64,000 bases of DNA from Sphingomonas flavescens (GTDB lineage: Bacteria; Pseudomonadota; Alphaproteobacteria; Sphingomonadales; Sphingomonadaceae): NCBI RefSeq assembly GCF_030866745.1, contig NZ_CP133016.1, positions 1,178,001-1,242,000 of the forward strand, in the 5' to 3' direction. Shown here one piece after another: positions 8,259 to 15,819 of the stretch. The notes under the pieces were generated by a model. It did no database searches. It saw only the letters and a program-made list of their open reading frames with translations, and was not told the DNA's origin. Numbering within the stretch: position 1 is the first letter of the stretch; each line of letters begins with the position of its first letter. Made by a program: the position numbers and the translations under genes.

Positions 8259-9433
8259 CACATCGCGAGTGGCGCAATCCGATCGGTTTGGGAATTGGTA
8301 AAACGGAACGACGTGATGCCGACGCTTTCGAGATCCTCTGCCAGGATCTGGGCGTCGGACGGCCCGCGGAACGGCCCAATCAGAAGCCGGGCGCGGTCGG
8401 CGCTACGGGCCACATAGGGGCTGATGCCCTTGAAGATATCCGGATTCTGCGACTTCATTCGCTGAAAGCGGCTGGTGAAATCGTCGATATTCTGGCCGCT
8501 GGCGAGCTGGAGCCAAATCTTCGGCTGCGCCAGCGCCACCTGCTTTGCCGGGGACGGTAGACTGTAAGACGCTTGCACTACCGGCTGCGCCACTTGCCGG
8601 GCAGGCTGGACAGCCTGTTGCGGAGCGGCGAGCCAATTGTCGATGCCCGACAAGCGGTCGCCGCCGCTGTTTGATGCCACCGCGTAAGATCCGGCGTCCG
8701 GCACGATGCCGAGGTTCACCGCGGCGGCACGCTGCGCGGCGGAGAGGGTTGGCAGTCGCTGCAGGAACGGTGCGACGGCGAAGGACTGACCCGGCATGAC
8801 TGCATTGATTGCGCGGATGGCCGAATTCGGGTCGCCGGTCAGTGCGAGGACGAAGGCGCGGACCCGGGCGACGCCGGGGTCTCCCTTGGCGGAGAGGGGG
8901 GCTAGCGCTTGAAGTGCATCGTTGCGGTTGCCGCTGATCGCGAGGCTCAATGCCAAACGGCGGCGGGTTTCATCGGAATCGCGGCCCGCAAGCGCAGCGC
9001 GGTAATCGGACTGGGCCTGAGCTTGCAGGCCAAGGAGATCGTAGGCGAGGCCGCGGTCGCAGCCAAAAGCGGACAAGGGCAGCCCGAGTTCCTGCGCGCG
9101 CTTGAAATAGGGAAGCGCTGCCTGGGGATCGCCGTTGGCAACAGAGACTGCCCCCATGCCCGCCTGAGGCAGCGGGCTTTGAGGATCGACCTCGTCAGCT
9201 CTGGCAAAAAAGCCGGCGGCGGCGTTCGTGTCGCCCATCTCCAGGGCGGCCTTACCGGCACCAATCAGGGTCTCGAAGTCCTTTGGATCCGACGCCAGCG
9301 TCCGGACGTAACGGGACAGCGCCGTCGCCGGACTTTCATTGTACGGCGAGTAGCTGCCTTGCGCCGACACAATGCTGGCCAACGCGCAGCCGAGCACGGC
9401 CGTCGCCAAACGAATTTTCACCGATCCCCGCAT
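8258..9433 (-). CDS. TPR and SPOR domain-containing secreted protein
   Basis: About 391 residues with a signal peptide (RLATAVLGCALASIVSAQ), TPR-like helical repeats over about residues 35-160 (GAGKAALEMGDTNAAAGFF, AQELGLPLSAFGCD) and a C-terminal SPOR domain (WLQLASGQNIDDFTSRF onward). It is probably periplasmic and could bind septal peptidoglycan. The start is uncertain. ATG at 9433 has GGGGAGG just upstream and was preferred; ATG at 9436 or 9454 are alternatives. The gene lies between ftsZ and dgt, and its stop overlaps the dgt start. Confidence 0.8.
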   Translation of the reverse strand: MRGSVKIRLATAVLGCALASIVSAQGSYSPYNESPATALSRYVRTLASDPKDFETLIGAGKAALEMGDTNAAAGFFARADEVDPQSPLPQAGMGAVSVANGDPQAALPYFKRAQELGLPLSAFGCDRGLAYDLLGLQAQAQSDYRAALAGRDSDETRRRLALSLAISGNRNDALQALAPLSAKGDPGVARVRAFVLALTGDPNSAIRAINAVMPGQSFAVAPFLQRLPTLSAAQRAAAVNLGIVPDAGSYAVASNSGGDRLSGIDNWLAAPQQAVQPARQVAQPVVQASYSLPSPAKQVALAQPKIWLQLASGQNIDDFTSRFQRMKSQNPDIFKGISPYVARSADRARLLIGPFRGPSDAQILAEDLESVGITSFRFTNSQTDRIAPLAM

Positions 9434-9491
9434 CATCCCTCCCCGGTGGCGCATGGAATCTTGCCGGAAGCTTTCTGGCTAGAGGGTTTAC

Positions 9492-9519
9492 GGTGAGCCG
9501 TTTTCAGGAGCGGTTCACC
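9492..9519. other. Inverted repeat (hairpin) between ftsZ and the TPR-SPOR gene
   Basis: GGTGAGCCG and CGGTTCACC are nearly perfect 9-nt arms (one G-T wobble) with a 10-nt loop. There is no T-tract, so it is not a standard terminator. It lies in the leader of the TPR-SPOR gene, just after the ftsZ terminator. Confidence 0.45.
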
Positions 9520-9524
9520 TGAAC

Positions 9525-9552
9525 GAAAAAGGGCGACCCAAGCGGGCCGCCC
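9525..9552 (-). terminator. Rho-independent terminator of ftsZ
   Basis: On the minus strand GGGCGGCCC, a 4-nt loop and GGGTCGCCC form a strong stem followed directly by TTTTT. It lies 21 nt after the ftsZ stop codon and should end the ftsZ transcript before the TPR-SPOR gene. Confidence 0.8.
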
Positions 9553-9572
9553 CCTTCGCAAGGCTACAAAGC

Positions 9573-10922
9573 CTATTGGTTGTTCTGGCGATTCAGGAAT
9601 CGCGGGATGTCGATCGGTGCGCGTTCTTCGGGCGCGTCTTCGTCGATCTGCGCCTTTGGAGCCCCGCGAGCGATGTTCGACATGCGCTCGAACAAGGTGC
9701 CGCCGCCATTGGCCGGCGCCGCGGTCTCGTCCTCATCCTTCGGCGGCGCGATCGGCGGCGCACCTACCGGGCTGGTCAGGATGTCGTCAGCACCGAGCAG
9801 CAGCTCGTCATCCTCCTCGGCCGTCGGCGCAATCGCCGCTGGCTCTTCGGCTGTTTCGACAACCGGCGCAGCGGCCGGCTTGATTGGCGCCGGATGCGCG
9901 GTCGCGGTGCGGGCCGGGAAGCTGAACACCTTGCCAGGCGCCGGCTGCGCGCCAACCTCGGCCTCGATGCCTGTCGCGACGACCGACACGCGGATCTTGC
10001 CGCCAAGGTCGTTATTGAAGGCCGAGCCCCAGATGATGTTCGCGTCGGGATCGACCAGTTCCTTGATGTGGCTGGCCGCCTCGTCGACTTCCATCAGGCG
10101 CATGTCCTCGCCGCCAGTGATCGAGATTATCACGCCCTTGGCGCCCTTCATCGACACGCCGTCGAGCAGCGGGTTGCTGATGGCCTTTTCGGCGGCTTCG
10201 ATGGCACGGTTGTCGCCGTCGGCCTCGCCGGTGCCCATCATGGCCTTGCCCATCTCGCTCATCACCGAGCGAACGTCAGCGAAGTCGAGGTTGATGAGGC
10301 CCGGCATGACCATCAGGTCGGTGATGCCGCGGACACCCTGCTGAAGCACCTCGTCGGCCATTTCGAACGCCTGCTTGAAGGTCGTTTCCGAATTGGCGAG
10401 ACGGAACAGATTCTGGTTCGGAATGACGATCAGCGTGTCGACGTGCTGCTGCAGCTCGTTGATGCCCGAGTCCGCCGAGCGGCCGCGACGGGCGCCTTCG
10501 AACGCGAACGGCTTGGTGACCACGCCGACGGTCAGGATGCCCTTGTCGCGGGCAGCCTTGGCGATGACCGGCGCAGCGCCCGTACCGGTGCCGCCGCCCA
10601 TGCCGGCGGCGATGAAGCACATGTGCGCGCCTTCGAGCGCCTGGTCGATCTCGGCGATCGTTTCCTCGGCAGCGGCGCGGCCGATTTCCGGACGCGAGCC
10701 AGCGCCAAGGCCCTGCGTAATCTTCAGGCCGAGCTGGATGCGGCGGTCCGCGGCGGAGGCGTTGAGCGCCTGCGCATCGGTGTTGGCGACGATGAAGTCG
10801 ACGCCCTGGACGTCAGCATTCATCATGTTGGCGATGGCGTTGCCCCCGGCGCCGCCGACGCCGATCACGCTGATGCGCGGGCGAAGTTCGTCCACTTCAG
10901 GCCGAATGAAATCGATGCTCAT
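9573..10922 (-). CDS. ftsZ: Cell division protein FtsZ
   Basis: Tubulin-like GTPase that forms the cytokinetic ring. The N-terminal domain has [12 protein letters not shown] and the tubulin signature [12 protein letters not shown], followed by the T7 loop region [11 protein letters not shown]. After a Pro/Ala/Glu-rich linker of more than 100 residues the protein ends with DIPRFLNRQ, the conserved C-terminal peptide that binds FtsA. The start [10 protein letters not shown] at 10922 has GGGGAGG 8 nt upstream, so the nine-codon upstream extension was rejected. Unlike in most dcw clusters, the gene is separated from ftsA by about 4.9 kb. It has its own terminator and a 406-nt upstream region with regulatory motifs. 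Confidence 0.98.
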   Translation of the reverse strand: MSIDFIRPEVDELRPRISVIGVGGAGGNAIANMMNADVQGVDFIVANTDAQALNASAADRRIQLGLKITQGLGAGSRPEIGRAAAEETIAEIDQALEGAHMCFIAAGMGGGTGTGAAPVIAKAARDKGILTVGVVTKPFAFEGARRGRSADSGINELQQHVDTLIVIPNQNLFRLANSETTFKQAFEMADEVLQQGVRGITDLMVMPGLINLDFADVRSVMSEMGKAMMGTGEADGDNRAIEAAEKAISNPLLDGVSMKGAKGVIISITGGEDMRLMEVDEAASHIKELVDPDANIIWGSAFNNDLGGKIRVSVVATGIEAEVGAQPAPGKVFSFPARTATAHPAPIKPAAAPVVETAEEPAAIAPTAEEDDELLLGADDILTSPVGAPPIAPPKDEDETAAPANGGGTLFERMSNIARGAPKAQIDEDAPEERAPIDIPRFLNRQNNQ

Positions 10923-10968
10923 GTCCCCAAACCTCCCCGTAACGCGCAACGCGTTGAGCTTCCGGGAT

Positions 10969-10991
10969 GAATCTTTGAATCATTGCGAGTC
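10969..10991. promoter_or_regulatory. Cluster of three GANTC (CcrM) sites upstream of ftsZ
   Basis: GAATC at 10969, GAATC at 10977 and GAGTC at 10987 lie within 23 bp, about 47-69 nt before the ftsZ start codon. GANTC is the target of the alphaproteobacterial cell-cycle methyltransferase CcrM. In Caulobacter the ftsZ promoter is known to respond to GANTC methylation and GcrA. Function here is inferred. Confidence 0.5.
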
Positions 10992-11056
10992 CCAAGCCAA
11001 GGGAAAAAGTTAACGCGCACCAAAAATGTGGGGAAAGTGTCGCCAGCGGGACTCAC

Positions 11057-11065
11057 TTATCCACA
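11057..11065 (+). promoter_or_regulatory. Perfect DnaA box upstream of ftsZ
   Basis: TTATCCACA, the strict DnaA 9-mer, lies 135 nt upstream of the ftsZ start codon. DnaA is known to activate ftsZ in Caulobacter. One box is suggestive rather than proof. Confidence 0.5.
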
Positions 11066-11328
11066 GCGCTGCCAATGGAACGTTCCAGTCCTGCGACCCA
11101 TTCAAAGACCCGAAACGACCATCTCGACAGCAAGAAGGCATCGGCGCCTTCTCGAAATCATCGGACCGGCCTCGTGGCGCGGGCACGATGAGACTGGAGA
11201 TCAAAATAGATGTTTGATGCCGGCCTACGCAACGACCGGCTAACCTCTGTTAACACGCAAGCAGGCGCAGCTTGCCCAATGTCCCGATGACGACCAAAGC
11301 GAGTCCGACCGTCAATACGGGATGTTGA

Positions 11329-13227
11329 ATGCGTTCCACTAATACTCAAGACGAACTTACCGAACGGCGGTTCGAGCTGCTCGTCCAGTCCGTTACCGAT
11401 TATGCGATCTACATGCTGGATCCCACCGGTCGCGTCGTGACATGGAACGCAGGTGCTGAGCGGTTCAAGGGCTATTCGGCGGATGAGATCGTGGGACAGC
11501 ATTTCTCCCGCTTTTTCACGCCGGAGGACGCGGCGGCTGGCCTGCCGGCGCGGGCGCTGGAGACCGCCGCCCGAGAAGGAAGGTTCGAGGCTGAAGGCTG
11601 GCGGCTTCGCAAGGACGGCAGCCGCTTCTGGGTTCACGCCATCCTGGATCCGATCCGCGACGATGAAGGCCAGCTGATCGGCTATGCCAAAATTACGCGC
11701 GATGTGACCGAAAAGCGCCGGCTGGAGCAGGCGCGATACGAGAGCGAGCTGCAGTTCCGAATGCTGGTGCAGGGCGTGCGCGATTACGCGATCTACATGC
11801 TCGATCCCACGGGCAAGATCACCAGCTGGAACTCAGGCGCCCAAGCCATCAAGGGCTACGAGGAGCGCGAAATCATCGGCCAGCACTTCTCCCGTTTCTA
11901 CACGGACGCGGATCGCAAAGGCGGCGTGCCGGCCACCGCGTTGGCCACCGCGCTGCGGGAGGGTAAGTTCGAAGCCGAAGCGCAACGGGTGCGGAAAGAC
12001 GGCTCCCTGTTCTGGGCTCACGTGCTGATCGACCCCATCTATGATGAGACGGGCAAGCATGTCGGATTTGCCAAGATCACCCGCGACATCAGCGAGCGCA
12101 AGCACGCTGAGGAAGAATTGCGAAATACGCAGGAAGCGCTGTTGCAGTCGCAAAAGCTGCAGGCGCTTGGTGAGTTGGCAGGTGGGATCGCGCACGACTT
12201 CAACAATCTGCTGACCGTCATTCGCGGTTCGGCGGACTTTTTGCTGCGTCAGCCCGACCTGACACTGGACAAGCAGAAGCGATATCTCCACGTGATGCTG
12301 GAGACGTCGGAGCGGGCGGCGAGCCTGACCTCGCAACTGCTCGCCTTTGCCCGCCGCCAACCGCTCGAGCCTGAGGTGCTGGATCTGAGCGTCCGGTTGG
12401 ACGCGATCAGTGAGATGCTGCAGCGAACACTCGGCAGCCGCTACGAGCTAGCGCTCGATTTCATGCCTGAATTGTGGCTGGTCGAGATCGACCCCACGGG
12501 ACTGGAAGCGGCCTTGCTGAACGCGATCCTCAACGCGCGAGATGCCATGGCGGACGGCGGGCGGATCGATATTGCGCTCCGCAACAGCAAGCGCGATGGC
12601 GTTGAGGGCGTAAGCCTTACCGTGACCGATCACGGTGAGGGTATCCCAAAAGACAAGTTGGAGCGCGTTTTCGAGCCGTTCTTCACGACCAAGCCCACTG
12701 GCAAGGGCACCGGCCTCGGGCTCCCCCAGATCCACGGTTTTGCACTGCAATCGGGTGGCACCGCGGAAATCCGGTCAGAAGTCGGCCGTGGAACAACTGT
12801 AGAGATTTGGCTCCCTCGGACCAACAAAAGGTTGGAAGCGCGGGCTACCGATGGAAGCGGCCCAAAGGTCAAGCCGGGGCTGCGTGTTCTCCTGGTCGAA
12901 GACAGCGAGCACGTCCGCTATTTCGCGCATCAGCTTCTGACCGATCTTGGCTGTGAAGTTACGGAAACAGCGGACGCAGATCAGGCTCTTAGCAAGCTCG
13001 CGCAGCAGGATTTCGACGTAGTATTTTCCGACATCGTCATGCCCGGAAAAACCGGGCTTGAGCTGGCCGAGCTTGTTCGCAGCATTCGTCCGGACCTGCC
13101 GGTGCTGCTGGCCAGCGGCTACAGCAGCAAGCAGTTCATTCCCCTGGACCAGCGCCGGTTTCCGATCCTGCGCAAGCCTTATGACTACGAGGCGTTGGCC
13201 AGCGCGATCTCCCAACTGACGGATTGA
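11329..13227 (+). CDS. Hybrid histidine kinase with two PAS domains and a receiver
   Basis: A 632-residue soluble sensor with no membrane segment. Two very similar PAS domains (about 13-125 and 142-255; both contain DYAIYMLDPTG, GQHFSRF and the KITRD end) precede a HisKA domain with His289 in GGIAHDFNNLLT. The HATPase domain has an N box around LLNAILNARDAM, G1 DHGEGIP and G2 GTGLGL. A C-terminal receiver follows, with EDSEHVR and phospho-acceptor Asp568 in FSDIVMPG. The signal and the output are unknown. It is transcribed divergently from ftsZ, within the segment that separates ftsZ from ftsA. Confidence 0.9.
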   Translation: MRSTNTQDELTERRFELLVQSVTDYAIYMLDPTGRVVTWNAGAERFKGYSADEIVGQHFSRFFTPEDAAAGLPARALETAAREGRFEAEGWRLRKDGSRFWVHAILDPIRDDEGQLIGYAKITRDVTEKRRLEQARYESELQFRMLVQGVRDYAIYMLDPTGKITSWNSGAQAIKGYEEREIIGQHFSRFYTDADRKGGVPATALATALREGKFEAEAQRVRKDGSLFWAHVLIDPIYDETGKHVGFAKITRDISERKHAEEELRNTQEALLQSQKLQALGELAGGIAHDFNNLLTVIRGSADFLLRQPDLTLDKQKRYLHVMLETSERAASLTSQLLAFARRQPLEPEVLDLSVRLDAISEMLQRTLGSRYELALDFMPELWLVEIDPTGLEAALLNAILNARDAMADGGRIDIALRNSKRDGVEGVSLTVTDHGEGIPKDKLERVFEPFFTTKPTGKGTGLGLPQIHGFALQSGGTAEIRSEVGRGTTVEIWLPRTNKRLEARATDGSGPKVKPGLRVLLVEDSEHVRYFAHQLLTDLGCEVTETADADQALSKLAQQDFDVVFSDIVMPGKTGLELAELVRSIRPDLPVLLASGYSSKQFIPLDQRRFPILRKPYDYEALASAISQLTD

Positions 13228-13276
13228 CGCAGGCAACGCGCTCGCCCGGCGTGAACGTATCGTCTACAGCGCGCAA

Positions 13277-13735
13277 ATGCTCTCAATCCTCGTATTGGCC
13301 TCTGCGCCCCTCGCGAGCACGCCGCCCGATCGAGGCTGCTTGAGCCCGGATGCCGCTGCCGTAGTGGTGTGTGGGCGGGCGGCACAACAATATCGGATCG
13401 ACCCGAACGTCGCGGCTGCTGCGCGACAAACCGATCGGGATCTTCAAAGCGCCTCGTCGGCGACACCCGCTGCACAGGCCGCGTGCGCGCGTTCGCCGAT
13501 GGGATGCGGCAAAGGGCTCGACAGCCTGGATCTCGCAAACGTTGGCCTGGTCGTCGGCACAATGGCCGTGAAGGCGGCCACCGGAAAGGATTGGGCCGAA
13601 CCGCTACGACCGGCAGGGCCCGGCGAATACCAGCGGTATCGCGAGGCAAAGCAAATGCGCGAGGAACGCGAGGCAAACCGGGCCGCGCGGGCGCTGCGGG
13701 ACAAGGCACGCAACGCCGCCGAGCAGCAGCATTAG
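13277..13735 (+). CDS. Hypothetical secreted protein
   Basis: 152 residues starting MLSILVLASAPLAS, a likely signal peptide, followed by a mature part with four Cys (about 21, 32, 70 and 77) and a charged Arg/Glu/Ala-rich C-terminal helix (KQMREEREANRAARALRDK). I recognise no family. It starts about 50 nt after the PAS kinase and may be co-transcribed. No strong ribosome binding site precedes the ATG. Confidence 0.5.
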   Translation: MLSILVLASAPLASTPPDRGCLSPDAAAVVVCGRAAQQYRIDPNVAAAARQTDRDLQSASSATPAAQAACARSPMGCGKGLDSLDLANVGLVVGTMAVKAATGKDWAEPLRPAGPGEYQRYREAKQMREEREANRAARALRDKARNAAEQQH

Positions 13736-13737
13736 CT

Positions 13738-13761
13738 GCGCATTCAACCATGTGAATGCGC
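13738..13761. other. Perfect 9-bp inverted repeat (hairpin)
   Basis: GCGCATTCA and TGAATGCGC are separated by 6 nt, directly after the stop codon of the 152-aa protein gene. It could end or stabilise the upstream transcript, but no T-tract follows. Confidence 0.5.
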
Positions 13762-13809
13762 CCCGATCCGCGGGACTTCACCACACAGCCGCCATAACGA
13801 GGAAACGAA

Positions 13810-14028
13810 ATGCTTGACTGGAAGCTGACCGGCTACCTGATTTCCAGCATCAGCGTATTGTTGCTTGGTGCGTCCGGCTGGCCCGGTGCGGAGCAAGCCG
13901 CGTGGAAACTGCCGGCACTTCTTGGCGGCATGGCGACGTCGATCGTGGGCATGGCATGCCGCGAATATTCGCACCGCCAGGAAAAGGCGGCGATTGCTTA
14001 CGCCAAGCGCGAAGCAAAGAAGCGGTAG
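13810..14028 (+). CDS. Small membrane protein of unknown function
   Basis: 72 residues with one or two hydrophobic segments (LTGYLISSISVLLLGASGW, then LPALLGGMATSIVGMAC) and a basic C-terminal tail (QEKAAIAYAKREAKKR). GAGGAAA sits at good distance before the ATG. No domain recognised. It lies between the 152-aa secreted protein and the hemerythrin-like protein, on the same strand. Confidence 0.6.
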   Translation: MLDWKLTGYLISSISVLLLGASGWPGAEQAAWKLPALLGGMATSIVGMACREYSHRQEKAAIAYAKREAKKR

Positions 14029-14098
14029 AAGTGTAGGCGACCCGACGGAACACAAGCGGAGCACGCGCGCTTCCTGCGCAAACAGGAGGAGCGTGGCC

Positions 14099-14605
14099 AT
14101 GGCCGATAAACAGGATGCAATTGCGCTGCTTAAGGCGGATCATCGCGAAGTCGAAGAGCTGTTCGAACAGTTCGAGAAGGCAGCGGGCGACGGGCGCAAG
14201 CAGAAGCTCGCCGAGCAAATCTGCCTGCAGCTGTCAGTCCATTCCGCGATCGAGGAAGAGATTTTCTATCCGGCGTGCGAGGGCAAGGTCGAGGAAGATC
14301 TGCTCAAGGAATCCTACGTCGAGCATGACGGCGCCAAGGTGCTGATCGCGGAAATCCTGAATGGCGGCCCCGACGACGAATATTACGACAGCAAGGTCAA
14401 GGTGCTTAGCGAAGAGATCGAGCATCACGTCCAGGAGGAAGAAAAGCGCATGGAGGGCTTGTTTGCGCAAGCGCGCAAGGCGGGGCTCGACATGGACGCG
14501 CTTGGGGAACAGCTGGCGGCGCGCAAGCAGGAGCTGACCGCGGAGTATAAGGCGAGCGGCGTGCCCACACCGACGCTGACAACGATGGAATCGACGACCG
14601 TCTAA
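14099..14605 (+). CDS. Hemerythrin HHE cation-binding domain protein
   Basis: 168 residues with the spaced His/Glu residues of the hemerythrin-like fold: KADHREVEELF, SVHSAIEEEIFYPA, VEHDGAKVL and EIEHHVQEEEKRM. Such domains bind a di-iron centre and serve in oxygen, NO or iron sensing or storage; the role here is unknown. AGGAGG at 14084-14089 favours the ATG at 14099 over a GTG two codons earlier. The stop codon overlaps the stop of the convergent MFS gene by 4 nt. Confidence 0.85.
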   Translation: MADKQDAIALLKADHREVEELFEQFEKAAGDGRKQKLAEQICLQLSVHSAIEEEIFYPACEGKVEEDLLKESYVEHDGAKVLIAEILNGGPDDEYYDSKVKVLSEEIEHHVQEEEKRMEGLFAQARKAGLDMDALGEQLAARKQELTAEYKASGVPTPTLTTMESTTV

Positions 14606-15819
14606 TCCAGCTCAATCTGGTGGATTTTCGGAACCCCGATGATCCACCAGAGCGCGCCGAATGCGGCGACGGCGGCCGTAATGGTGCACGCCGTCGCATA
14701 GCCTGCGCGCTGAACGATAATGCCGGTCAGAATGGGGCCGAAAATTCCCGATGAGTTGCCGATCGCGTTTTGGATGCCGACCCAGGTGCCGACCGCGCGA
14801 GGCCCCGCGAACATCTGCGCAATGGCATAGGTGTTGAGCGAAAGGGCGCCTGTGGCGATGCCCGCGGTGCAAAGCAACATCGTGAGCTTCACCGGACTAT
14901 CGGCGAAGGGCAGACAGAAAACCGCGGCGGCCGCGACAATCTGCCCCGCGAGCATCATGAAACGTCTTACGGCAGCTTCCGATCGACCCGAACGGGTCCA
15001 CCAGTCAGAGACCAGACCCAGTGTTAGCGCCGCGACCGCCTGGGCAGCGTAGCCGAGCGTTGCGATCCAAGTCATTTCGGCAATGGATAGACCGCGCGAC
15101 TTGGTCAGGAACAGCGGCAGCCAGCCAAGCAGGAAATAAAAGACGTAGTTGCTGGCGACATGGGCAATGGACATCGCCCATAGCGGCCACTGACGAAGGA
15201 GGTGGCGGGCGGGCACACTGACCTGCTGCGCACGATGATCCGGCGCCCCCACCCCGCGGCTAGCCCTTTGCCACGGCACGAGCCAGATCAGTGTCACGAG
15301 ACCGAAGACGATGAAGATTGCCCGCCACCCATAGGCGCCGAGGATCATCCCCCCTGCGAGAGTTCCGGCGGCAGGGCCCAGGGCAATGCCAAGCGCCAGC
15401 GCCGAATTGGCTATGCCGCGTCGCTCAGCAGGCAGATGCGTGGCAATGATCTTAGAAGCACCGGGAAAGGCCACTGTTTCCCCCATGCCGAGGATCACGC
15501 GCAGGATCATCAACGGCGCAAAGGTCGACACGAAGCCCATCGCCAGCGTGGCCACGGCCCAAAGGAGGACGCCGGCCGCCATCAGCTTGAACACCGAGAA
15601 GCGATCGACCAGCCAGCCGACGAAAAGCTGGATCGGTGCGTAAACCCAGAAGAAGGCAGATAGGATGATACCGAAAGCTTCGGGGCTGAGCCTCAGCTCC
15701 GAAATCATCAGCGGCGCGGCAATGCCGATGGCGCCGCGGTCGACGTAGTTGAAGAAGACGGCGATGCCGAGCAGGGCAACGAGGAGCGTGCTGCTCCGCC
15801 GCGGCAGGGAGGCGGTCAG
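14602..15819 (-). CDS. MFS transporter (anion:cation symporter-like), probable CTG start
   Basis: About 405 residues with 12 predicted membrane segments. The first segment contains FFNYVDRGAIGIAAPLM, and GWLVDRF forms the loop 2-3 motif. This resembles the ACS (anion:cation symporter) branch of the MFS; the substrate is unknown. No ATG, GTG or TTG lies in frame before the first membrane helix. The best start is a CTG at 15819, whose CTGA overlaps the ftsA stop codon, with AAGG 7 nt upstream. Translation is probably coupled to ftsA. A start at the first in-frame ATG would delete helix 1. Confidence 0.82.
   Translation of the reverse strand: MTASLPRRSSTLLVALLGIAVFFNYVDRGAIGIAAPLMISELRLSPEAFGIILSAFFWVYAPIQLFVGWLVDRFSVFKLMAAGVLLWAVATLAMGFVSTFAPLMILRVILGMGETVAFPGASKIIATHLPAERRGIANSALALGIALGPAAGTLAGGMILGAYGWRAIFIVFGLVTLIWLVPWQRASRGVGAPDHRAQQVSVPARHLLRQWPLWAMSIAHVASNYVFYFLLGWLPLFLTKSRGLSIAEMTWIATLGYAAQAVAALTLGLVSDWWTRSGRSEAAVRRFMMLAGQIVAAAAVFCLPFADSPVKLTMLLCTAGIATGALSLNTYAIAQMFAGPRAVGTWVGIQNAIGNSSGIFGPILTGIIVQRAGYATACTITAAVAAFGALWWIIGVPKIHQIELD

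Larger units (their letters stand above)
10923..11328. promoter_or_regulatory. 406-nt divergent upstream region of ftsZ and the PAS kinase
   Basis: No gene was found here. The region must hold promoters for ftsZ (leftward) and for the hybrid kinase (rightward). It contains a perfect DnaA box (11057), five GANTC sites (10969, 10977, 10987, 11050, 11301), and a palindrome CAACGCGTTG at 10947-10956 in the presumed ftsZ leader. I could not assign -35/-10 elements with confidence. Confidence 0.6.

Noticed and set aside
9576..10970. Long plus-strand open frame opposite ftsZ (464 codons)
   Set aside because: It is antisense to ftsZ, Arg/Asp/His rich without any recognisable domain, and arises from GC-rich codon use on the coding strand. 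Similar antisense frames at 18043-19239, 2960-4288 and 54770-56038 were rejected for the same reason.
11240..11254. CtrA-like site (CTAA-N6-TTAAC) in the ftsZ upstream region
   Set aside because: The known CtrA motif has a 7-nt spacer between TTAA halves. Here the spacer is 6 and the first half is CTAA, so the match is too weak.
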